A stretch of 29,274 nt of DNA from an uncultured Bacilli bacterium. Its GTDB lineage: Bacteria > Bacillota_I > Bacilli_A > RF39 > UBA660. This document shows, in pieces, positions 22,702-29,274 of the stretch. The position numbers and the translations under genes were made by a program. The stretch lies in NCBI GenBank assembly GCA_934098345.1, contig CAKONX010000008.1, positions 1 to 29,274 of the forward strand, in the 5' to 3' direction. Within the stretch, counting starts at the first letter, position 1; every line of letters begins with the position of its first letter. The notes under the pieces are model-generated. The model searched no databases, had not been told where the DNA came from, and saw only the letters and a program-made list of their open reading frames with translations.

Positions 22702-25700
22702 TTAAAATAATGATAATTGATTTGATTCACTTAAACCATCTAAACAACCTAAAGCTTTAAGCTTTTCAATAGATGTTCCATTAACTTTACCACGTTTTTG
22801 CAAATCTTCAATAGAAATAAATGGGGCATCTTGTCTTGCTTTTATAATTTCTTTTGCAACGTTTTCTCCTAATCCATCTAATGCACAGAAAGGAATTATT
22901 AAACCTTTATTATCTTCAGTAATTGTAAAATATTTAGCATCACTTTTTAAAATATCTATATTTTTAAAGTATATTCCTCTAGCTGCAGCTTCAAGGCAAA
23001 TACATAAAGTGTCTCTTGTATCAATTTCTTTATTACTTGCTTGGTTCCCTTTAGCATCTATTTCATCAATTTTTTCACGAATTGCGTTTTCGCCTCTAAT
23101 CATTGATTGAATATCAAAGGCATCTCTTCTTATTGAAAGATATGCACAATAATACCAAATTGGATGATGAACTTTAAACCAAGCTATTCTAAATGCACTC
23201 GTTACATAAGCTGTTGCGTGAGCTTTTGGGAACATGTATTTTATTTTTCTACATGATTCTATATACCATTCAGGAATATTATATTCTCTTAAAAGAGCTG
23301 CATGTTCTGCCCAAGTGGCTGGATCTTTACTAGGTTTACCTTTACGAACAAATTCCATTATTTTAAATGCTTTACCAGCAGGTACTCCCCATTGCATTAG
23401 ATTAACCATAATATCATCACGACATCCAATTACGTTTTTAAATGGTACTTGAATATTACCATTTTCATCTGGTGTACATAAATCTCTGGCATTTCCAAGC
23501 CAAACATCAGTTCCGTGTGAAAGTCCCGAAATTTTTATTAATTCGGCAAATGTGGTTGGTTTAGTTTCTTCAAGCATTCCAAGTAAGAATGATGTTCCGA
23601 ATTCTGGTACACCAAGAGTTCCTGTTGGACAATATTTAACTCCATCTTTACTTGTAAGGCCTCTAAGTCGTGTTTTTTCAACTCCTAAAACTTCTGGTCC
23701 AGTAAATATTTTCATGGTATCACGGTCACCTAAATCAATTTTAGTAACATCTATTCCGGATAAGTCTTGAAGCATTTTTAGAACTGTTGGATCATCGTGT
23801 CCAAGAATATCCAGTTTTAAAAGATCGGCATCAATTGCATGGTAATCGAAGTGAGTTGTTCTCCAAGCAACTGTTGGATCATCTGCAGGATATTGAAATG
23901 GTGTAAAATCCCATATGTCTTTATATCCTGGAACAACTACTATTCCTCCTGGATGTTGACCAGTAGTTCTTTTTACACCAGTACAACCAACTGCCATTCT
24001 TTCAACTTCAGGAATTCTTACAAAGGATTTAATAATATCTTTTTTTCTAAGTTCATCTTTGCTTGTAACTGATAAACCTAAAGACGCACATTCAATAGTT
24101 AAAGCATTATACATAACATCCTCATAATATCCTTGAACATATCCAAATGCAGTTTTATCAGCAACTGTTCCAATAGTACCAGCACGATATACATTATCTG
24201 TACCAAATAATACTTTTGTATATTCATGAGCGCTTGCTTGGTTATCTCCTGAGAAGTTAAGGTCTATATCTGGAACTTTTTCTCCAGCAAATCCTAAGAA
24301 TGTTGCAAATGGCATGTCATTTCCTTGGTGAATCATTTGAATTCCACATTTAGGGCAATTAGTTTCAGGTAAATCAAATCCACTTGGATAGTTTTCTGAA
24401 TAAGGATGTCCATCTTTATCCTTGAACTCACTATATTGACAATTAGGGCAATAGTAATGTGCTGGAAGTCCGTTACATTCTGTTATTCCCATCATACTTG
24501 CAACAAATGAAGAACCAACTGATCCACGTGAACCAACTAAATATCCATCATCATTTGAGTGCTTAACAAGTTTTTGAGCAATCAAATAAATAACATCAAA
24601 ACCTCCACCAATTATACCAGTTAATTGAGCTTTAGCTGTTTCTATTGCTTCTTCTTCTGTTAATTCTTTTTCACTTAGTCTTTTAACTTGTTCTTTTTTT
24701 AGATTAACTACTCCATCGTATCCACTCATTATTACTTCATGAAGTGTTGGAGTAAATATTTTCTCTTTTTCTTCTTCACTCATATCTGGATTTTCAATAT
24801 CTATTTTTTCTTTTACAAGAGCATTTATTTTATCTCCATAAAATTCTTGAGCAATACGTTCCTCAATATTAGCAGGAAGTGGATCACCATACATACTATG
24901 AGCTTTATCAAAAACAAGGTCACGACATGTTTCTTGTGAATGTTCAATAATTGGAGAATATGGCTTATCAGGATAAACTACTACTTCAATTTCTTCTAAC
25001 ATATCAATAATCTTATTTGGATTTTCAATAACGATTTCATGAATAAGTTCTTTATCATCTAACCATGCAAATTCATCTAACATTTCTTTAGTTGTTCTAA
25101 AGAATTGATTTGGAATATGTCCCATTTGAGGCACTTCACTCTTTGTATATTTTGATAAAAGCGAATAAGTTCCATTAACATAGTTAACATTAATTAAACC
25201 AGCTATTTGAAGTTTTCTTAAAGAAGAGTCAATCATGTATTTCTTTTCTTCAAAATTAGTTTTAGCTTTTGCTTCTTCTTGACTATTTTTATCAATTGAA
25301 TAAATAAGAGCTATATTATTTGAAGTTAAATCTATATTTTTTAAATTTGTTAATGCATAAATATATTTTAAGACTTTTATATCAACACTTGAAAGAGTAT
25401 GTCCCATGCTTTCAGCTTTTTTAATTGCTTCATTTATATTTTCTTTATTAACATTAGGTTTATAATCCCCTTTTAAGTATCTAGCAAGTGGATGTCTTCC
25501 TTTACCAGGAACATTTTGATTCACTATAATTTCACGACTTATTAAGTCTCCTGGATCAATATTATGAACATCTGAATCAGCAACAACCATTTTACCAGCT
25601 ATTTGGGCACATTTTATAATTTTTCTGATTGCTAGTTTTAAATCATCCATATTAGAAATATCATGATTTTTTAACAAGTGTTTATAATTATCAATTGGTT

Positions 25701-28446
25701 GAATCTCAATATAATCATAGAATTTCATTGCTTCAATTAGTTCTTCTTCAGTACGTGTTAAAGCTAAATTAAATATTTCACCATTTAAACAAGCTGAACC
25801 TACAAGTAATCCTTCTCGATATTCATTGACAAGTTTTCTTGGAATTTTAGCATTTCTTTCAATAAAGTTTGTATTTGCAAAACTAATTATTTTAAATAGA
25901 TTCTTTAATCCAACTTTATTTTTAGCAATAAATGTAACATGTTTAGTTGAATCATATATATTTGCTAAATTTTCTGTAAACGTTTTACCAGGTATATTTT
26001 CATACATTTGTAAGAAATCATCCTTACACCAAGGGAATTTCCATACATAATCTTTATTATCATATTTTAAGAATGGATAATCCTTATCTTCATAAGTTTC
26101 TCCTTCTTTTGTTGGAATAACATAATTTTTATAAGAACATAATTCAGCAATATTTCCCATCTTTTTATGATCATTTCTAAAAGCAACATCTTCTAGTTTA
26201 TATAAGTCATTTAATTCAGCAATAGTATTTATTCCTTCAATTTGTTTTAACATTTTATTAAATATGTAACCTGTATTTTCAGAATCGACATCGGCACCAT
26301 GGTGTTGTCCAACATATACAGTAACAGGTATTTCTTTTTCGCCAAATGTTGATGCAAATTTTAATGTACATGTATTTTCAGCAGGATGTAAATTGAATTC
26401 TGTTTTAGAAGCTGTACCATCTTTAAACTTAATCTCAATCGAAGTTTTCTCAGTTTTACTTTTTTTATAAATTGTTGGTATAAAATAAGTCTTTTTAACT
26501 TTAGTAACTTTACTTTCAGTTGTAATATCATTATCTAAATATTCTTCACTTAAAACATTTAATATAGATTCATCATCAACAATGATATCTTCTATTCTTT
26601 CAGTTTCTTCTTCATCTAGTTTAAAACTTCCTGATGGGATAGATGATTCACTTTGTTCTTCATCATCACTTTCTCCTGTATCAATACCATAAAATTTACC
26701 TAACGCTTTTAAACTATGTTTTTTAAGTTCACGGTTTACTACTCTTGATAGCATTAAGGTATCTATAATTGGATTTTCAAGTTTACCTAAATTATATTTG
26801 TAATAAGCCATGTCTAGCATATTTTTATCGAACTTCGCATTATGAGCAACTAAAGGTAAAGTTCCAATCCATTCTTTAAAACGCTTAATAACATTTTCTT
26901 CATTGTCGGCATCTTTTACATCATCATCACTTATATTAGTAACTCTAGTAATAGATTCGTCAATATGTCTTCCTGGATTTATTAGTTCATCAAAACGATC
27001 AACTACTTCACCATTTTTTAATTTAACAGCACCTATTTCAATCATAGAATCACTTAAACCTGGATTAAAACCTGTTGTTTCTGTATCGAATACAACAAAG
27101 GTATTATTTTCAAGTAATTCATCATTTGGATTAAAAGCAACATTAAGTTTACTTTCTGTCATTTCTAGTTCTACACCATATCCAGCTTTAAAAGGAACAA
27201 AATTTTCTTTTTCTTTTTTTAATGTTTCTATATATTTTTCAATTTCTTCCATTCCTTCAGTATTTCCGGAATTTTTAATATTTTCAAGAGCTTCTTCATT
27301 TTCTTTTATTTTAGCATCCAAGTCTTTCTTTCTACTTTTATTATGTTTTGTAACTGTATCAAAAACATGTGGGAATGATTGACAACAGTCATGATCTGTT
27401 ATAGCAATCCCTTTATGTCCGTAAGCAATAGCCCTTTTTACAAGTTCGATTTCATCACATACTCCGTCCATTTGACTCATCATTGTATGAGCATGCAATT
27501 CACATCTTTTTTCTTCAGCATCATCTTTTCTTTTAATTGTTGGATCATCTATTTCTTCATAACTTCTAAATTGGAAAACTAAATCATGAGCAAAAGAATC
27601 ATCTCTCACTTGACCTATGAAATGGAACCATTTACCATTTTTTAATTCTTTACTATATTTATTAAATTCTTCTTCATCTCTAGCAAATGTTTTAGCTAAA
27701 ATACTAGAAGTATTATCACTTATTTTTAATGTAACTAAGTATAGTAAGTTGCCGTCTTTTTTCTTTAATACTGAAAAATCAGCATCAAAAATATACGCTT
27801 CTAGATTAACCGCGTTTTCTTCTTTTTCAATTGATGCAATAGAAACAATGCCTTCTCTTTGATATTCAACTTTTTTCTTTGGAGTCCATTTTGGTTTTTC
27901 TTCAACAACAATTTTTTGAGGAATAATTACATTTTCTTTAGCTTTCTCAATATTTTCTTTTACTAGTTTATTTTCTTCTTCGTTTATTCTAAAAGACACA
28001 TCAAAACCTTTTATTCCAAGAGTTTCCATTTGTTTTAAAATCTTTTTAACTTCTTTTTTTAATGTTGCTTCTTCACTTTTTGAAGTTACTTCAATTAGAA
28101 TTATATCATCATCAATATCAATTTTATCTTTATTTATTCCACTCAAACTTGGATAATTATCAATAATATTATCTAAAAAATATAAGAAATAATCTAACAC
28201 TAGTGAACTGGAAAGCACATCATAATTCATTTCAATTATAATAGATTTTACTTCCTTTACTCCATCTTTACACAAAGTAATTAAGTTCATCATAGATTTA
28301 ACAGGAATAATTTCTTTAGCATTAATTCTTATAACCCAAGTAGTCCCATTATCTCTTATAGCCATTTCCTTAAAGGTCGCATTTTCAAATGCTATAATGT
28401 CATTATAATTTATTAATTTAAAAAAGTTTATTAGTTTTTCATCCAT
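22702..28446 (-). CDS. polC: DNA polymerase III alpha subunit, PolC type, greatly enlarged
   Basis: The 1914-residue protein is far longer than the ~1440 of Bacillus PolC. In order: N-terminal domain; OB fold (about 195-300); first PHP part with CELHAHTMMSQMDG (315-328) and ITDHD; DEDDh exonuclease with DTETTGF (454-460), LVAHNAKFD (532-540) and the late ExoIII HHGADVDSENTG (715-726); second PHP part with HVTFIAKN and VADSDVHN; polymerase core with GSRGSVGSS (1306-1314), a four-Cys zinc site (CPNC ... CPKC), catalytic VPDIDLNFSGD (1391-1401) and LLKLDILGHDDPT; C-terminal QLSLF, the beta-clamp peptide. Against Bacillus PolC I count about five insertions (near residues 366-415, 592-713, 748-832, 996-1110, 1203-1278), all in frame and away from catalytic motifs. 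It replicates the chromosome. AGGATG precedes the ATG; ugd follows. Confidence 0.97.
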   Translation of the reverse strand: MDEKLINFFKLINYNDIIAFENATFKEMAIRDNGTTWVIRINAKEIIPVKSMMNLITLCKDGVKEVKSIIIEMNYDVLSSSLVLDYFLYFLDNIIDNYPSLSGINKDKIDIDDDIILIEVTSKSEEATLKKEVKKILKQMETLGIKGFDVSFRINEEENKLVKENIEKAKENVIIPQKIVVEEKPKWTPKKKVEYQREGIVSIASIEKEENAVNLEAYIFDADFSVLKKKDGNLLYLVTLKISDNTSSILAKTFARDEEEFNKYSKELKNGKWFHFIGQVRDDSFAHDLVFQFRSYEEIDDPTIKRKDDAEEKRCELHAHTMMSQMDGVCDEIELVKRAIAYGHKGIAITDHDCCQSFPHVFDTVTKHNKSRKKDLDAKIKENEEALENIKNSGNTEGMEEIEKYIETLKKEKENFVPFKAGYGVELEMTESKLNVAFNPNDELLENNTFVVFDTETTGFNPGLSDSMIEIGAVKLKNGEVVDRFDELINPGRHIDESITRVTNISDDDVKDADNEENVIKRFKEWIGTLPLVAHNAKFDKNMLDMAYYKYNLGKLENPIIDTLMLSRVVNRELKKHSLKALGKFYGIDTGESDDEEQSESSIPSGSFKLDEEETERIEDIIVDDESILNVLSEEYLDNDITTESKVTKVKKTYFIPTIYKKSKTEKTSIEIKFKDGTASKTEFNLHPAENTCTLKFASTFGEKEIPVTVYVGQHHGADVDSENTGYIFNKMLKQIEGINTIAELNDLYKLEDVAFRNDHKKMGNIAELCSYKNYVIPTKEGETYEDKDYPFLKYDNKDYVWKFPWCKDDFLQMYENIPGKTFTENLANIYDSTKHVTFIAKNKVGLKNLFKIISFANTNFIERNAKIPRKLVNEYREGLLVGSACLNGEIFNLALTRTEEELIEAMKFYDYIEIQPIDNYKHLLKNHDISNMDDLKLAIRKIIKCAQIAGKMVVADSDVHNIDPGDLISREIIVNQNVPGKGRHPLARYLKGDYKPNVNKENINEAIKKAESMGHTLSSVDIKVLKYIYALTNLKNIDLTSNNIALIYSIDKNSQEEAKAKTNFEEKKYMIDSSLRKLQIAGLINVNYVNGTYSLLSKYTKSEVPQMGHIPNQFFRTTKEMLDEFAWLDDKELIHEIVIENPNKIIDMLEEIEVVVYPDKPYSPIIEHSQETCRDLVFDKAHSMYGDPLPANIEERIAQEFYGDKINALVKEKIDIENPDMSEEEKEKIFTPTLHEVIMSGYDGVVNLKKEQVKRLSEKELTEEEAIETAKAQLTGIIGGGFDVIYLIAQKLVKHSNDDGYLVGSRGSVGSSFVASMMGITECNGLPAHYYCPNCQYSEFKDKDGHPYSENYPSGFDLPETNCPKCGIQMIHQGNDMPFATFLGFAGEKVPDIDLNFSGDNQASAHEYTKVLFGTDNVYRAGTIGTVADKTAFGYVQGYYEDVMYNALTIECASLGLSVTSKDELRKKDIIKSFVRIPEVERMAVGCTGVKRTTGQHPGGIVVVPGYKDIWDFTPFQYPADDPTVAWRTTHFDYHAIDADLLKLDILGHDDPTVLKMLQDLSGIDVTKIDLGDRDTMKIFTGPEVLGVEKTRLRGLTSKDGVKYCPTGTLGVPEFGTSFLLGMLEETKPTTFAELIKISGLSHGTDVWLGNARDLCTPDENGNIQVPFKNVIGCRDDIMVNLMQWGVPAGKAFKIMEFVRKGKPSKDPATWAEHAALLREYNIPEWYIESCRKIKYMFPKAHATAYVTSAFRIAWFKVHHPIWYYCAYLSIRRDAFDIQSMIRGENAIREKIDEIDAKGNQASNKEIDTRDTLCICLEAAARGIYFKNIDILKSDAKYFTITEDNKGLIIPFCALDGLGENVAKEIIKARQDAPFISIEDLQKRGKVNGTSIEKLKALGCLDGLSESNQLSLF

Positions 28447-28472
28447 GAAGCCACATCCTACCTATATGAATT

Positions 28473-28478
28473 ATTATA
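28473..28478 (-). promoter_or_regulatory. -10 element of polC
   Basis: TATAAT on the minus strand, 26 bases before the polC ATG; the -35 (TTTAGT at 17 bases) is weak. Bases 28479-28576 upstream of it show no gene or clear structure beyond a 6-bp GATTTT/AAAATC palindrome. Confidence 0.5.
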
Positions 28479-28576
28479 CAATAAATATTAGTAAAACTAA
28501 ACTAATTTATAAACTTTTTCTGAAGTAATTTTTAACATAACAGATTTTCAAAATCGAACAGTTGTATCTATTTTTC

Positions 28577-28605
28577 TTGATTTTATTATAACGTGCTGTT
28601 ACAAT
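28577..28605 (+). promoter_or_regulatory. Promoter of the small toxin-like gene
   Basis: TTGATT (28577-28582), a 17-base spacer, then TACAAT (28600-28605). It predicts a transcript starting near 28612 with a leader of about 60 bases. Confidence 0.65.
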
Positions 28606-28635
28606 TGTTTTAGGAACATCAGTTGTTGAGTGTCT

Positions 28636-28661
28636 ACCTCTACTCTTTATAGAGAGGAGGT
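28636..28661 (+). promoter_or_regulatory. Hairpin sequestering the toxin Shine-Dalgarno
   Basis: ACCTC (28636-28640) pairs with GAGGT (28657-28661) and CTCT with AGAG inside it, around a TTAT loop and a 2x2 internal loop. The Shine-Dalgarno GAGGAGG (28654-28660) lies in the 3' arm, so ribosome access should need opening of the stem. Confidence 0.65.
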
Positions 28662-28672
28662 TCTTGATATCT

Positions 28673-28756
28673 ATGGGAAAGAAAGATTTTCTAATCTTAA
28701 GTCTTATCATAATTATCAACTTATTAATAGCCTTGCTTTTCATTTCTTTGAAATAG
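28673..28756 (+). CDS. Candidate type I toxin, 27-residue hydrophobic peptide
   Basis: The peptide begins MGKKDFLILSL, runs through one unbroken hydrophobic helix and ends FISLK, a size and layout like TxpA/Hol_Tox-type membrane toxins of Bacillota. A very strong GAGGAGG ribosome binding site precedes it, 12 bases before the ATG; an in-frame TTG at 28664 is an alternative start. It has its own promoter, a Shine-Dalgarno-masking hairpin and a terminator. A convergent promoter on the other strand would make an RNA complementary to its 3' end, the layout of txpA/ratA. I cannot assign it to a named family. It could instead be a leader or regulatory peptide. Confidence 0.6.
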   Translation: MGKKDFLILSLIIIINLLIALLFISLK

Positions 28757-28769
28757 CATCACCTATAAA

Positions 28770-28880
28770 TGAAAACGACACTCATCTGCAAGGATAAGTG
28801 TCTAACACAAAACATTGGGTAGACATTCAACTTAGCGTACTGAATGTTCCCTTTTTTATTGTATGCAATAATGCATCTCT
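28770..28880 (-). ncRNA. Candidate antisense antitoxin RNA (RatA-like layout)
   Basis: A minus-strand transcript from the promoter at 28887-28915 would begin near 28880, fold first into GGG...ACATTCA/TGAATGT...CCC and end at the hairpin GACACTTATC / GATGAGTGTC (28777-28802) followed by GTTTTC. That second stem is fully paired only in the minus-strand RNA (a U-G wobble); in the plus-strand RNA the same position is a C-A mismatch, which favours a minus-strand function. It would overlap the toxin mRNA 3' end by about 88 bases. No open reading frame fits this transcript. Confidence 0.5.
28817..28857 (+). terminator. Terminator of the toxin transcript
   Basis: GGG with a small bulge then ACATTCA (28817-28829) pairs with TGAATGT then CCC (28841-28851), followed by six T. 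Confidence 0.75.
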
Positions 28881-28886
28881 AGATAC

Positions 28887-28915
28887 ATATTACTACATGT
28901 GACTCTATTTTGCAA
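28887..28915 (-). promoter_or_regulatory. Promoter of the antisense RNA
   Basis: TTGCAA (28910-28915), a 17-base spacer, then TAATAT (28887-28892) on the minus strand, placed immediately after the rpoC terminator. Confidence 0.6.
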
Positions 28916-28947
28916 GAAAAAAGAAGAAACTATTAAGCTTCTTCTTC
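28914..28947 (-). terminator. rpoC terminator
   Basis: An 11-bp stem (GAAGAAGAAGC with GTTTCTTCTTT, including two G-T pairs) around a 6-base loop overlaps the rpoC stop and runs into TTTTTTCTT on the minus strand. Confidence 0.75.
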
Positions 28948-29274
28948 ATTTTTATCTTCATCAACAACTACTAATTCTTCTTTGATTTCTTCAGTATCGT
29001 CATCTAAGAATTGATCTTCTAATACTTCACTAGCATCATCTGATAAGAAGTCTTTTTCAAGAGCAATATCTATATCAGAATATTGTTTAGCACCAGTACC
29101 TGCTGGAATAAGTTTACCAAGGATAACATTTTCTTTTAATCCTTTTAAGTAGTCAACTTTACCTTTAATAGCAGCATCTGTTAATACTCTTGTAGTTTCT
29201 TGGAATGATGCAGCAGATAAGAATGAATCAGTTTCAAGAGCACTCTTAGTTATACCTAAGATTACTGGTCTACC
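28933..29274 (-). CDS. rpoC: RNA polymerase beta' subunit, C-terminal end only
   Basis: The last 113 residues of RpoC; the gene continues beyond the right edge. The segment GITKSALETDSFLSAASFQETTRVLTDAAIKGKVDYLKGLKENVILGKLIPAGTG, given here only by its landmarks SFLSAASFQETTRVLTDAA and LIPAGTG, is the conserved C-terminal region near the omega-binding site. It is followed by an acidic tail (EDQFLDDDTEEIKEEL, then DKNEEEA) typical of Bacillota. The stop lies inside the terminator stem. Confidence 0.97.
   Translation of the reverse strand, partial: GRPVILGITKSALETDSFLSAASFQETTRVLTDAAIKGKVDYLKGLKENVILGKLIPAGTGAKQYSDIDIALEKDFLSDDASEVLEDQFLDDDTEEIKEELVVVDEDKNEEEA

Noticed and set aside
26903..27382. 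A 159-codon plus-strand open frame inside polC
   Set aside because: It is a shadow of the exonuclease-region codons; its Ser/Phe/Leu-rich product is typical of antisense frames in AT-rich genes. The other plus-strand frames within polC, lepB, ruvB, ugd and the MATE fusion were dropped for the same reason.
28507..28743. A 78-codon minus-strand open frame upstream of polC
   Set aside because: It lies antisense to the small toxin-like gene and its promoter, has no ribosome binding site, crosses the -10/-35 region and has a basic, low-information composition. The plus-strand signals explain the region better.
1..29274. CRISPR arrays, insertion sequences, tRNA or rRNA genes
   Set aside because: No regularly spaced repeats, transposase motifs, terminal inverted repeats with target duplications, or cloverleaf/rRNA signatures were seen on either strand by eye.

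Overview
The window is AT-rich, densely packed DNA with Bacillota (Firmicutes) gene content: a PolC-type replicative polymerase, the rplS-lepB pair, ruvA-ruvB, queA and tgt, strong AGGAGG-type ribosome binding sites, TTGACA/TATAAT promoters and a CIRCE heat-shock operator. UGA is used as a stop and Trp is encoded by TGG, so this is genetic code 11. A ClpB that appears to lack its N-domain, together with CIRCE control, resembles Mollicutes. A Bacilli lineage close to Mollicutes/Erysipelotrichia (for example an uncultured gut order) is my inference; the species cannot be read from the sequence.

Layout. 1-1136: the 5' end of clpB with a CIRCE-overlapped promoter, a frameshifted DUF3781 gene and a small membrane protein. 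1183-5065: a MATE transporter fused to a cytidylate-kinase-like domain, then a UDG-superfamily protein coupled to a second MATE-like membrane protein. 5160-8125: a CYTH neighbourhood, with an HTH-CYTH protein facing a P-loop ATPase-CYTH protein; the latter is coupled to a histidine phosphatase, and a DUF402 gene lies upstream. 8180-13182: a tightly overlapping five-gene operon (radical SAM, Sir2, DUF488, amidase_2 and M3 peptidase). 13237-14247: lepB and rplS, with a promoter and structured leader for rplS. 14449-15378: an unknown plus-strand gene. 15390-20838: ruvA-ruvB-unknown-queA-unknown, then tgt and a one-TM protein. 20955-21493: a YjcZ-like peptide and a dead HTH gene. 21510-28446: a UDP-sugar dehydrogenase and a very long polC (1914 residues). 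28577-28915: a candidate type I toxin-antitoxin module. 28933-end: the 3' end of rpoC.

Most genes are on the minus strand. Operons are bounded by AT-rich hairpin terminators that usually overlap the stop codon. The strongest candidates for undescribed biology are: (i) the pair of CYTH proteins, one fused to an HTH and one to a P-loop ATPase, whose overlapping stop codons sit in one shared hairpin, next to two phosphatase-like genes; (ii) the small hydrophobic peptide between rpoC and polC, with its Shine-Dalgarno in a hairpin and a convergent antisense RNA; and (iii) the PolC with about five insertions, one of which splits the proofreading exonuclease and one of which looks like a winged helix. 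Nothing here was checked by database search; family calls rest on motif recognition.
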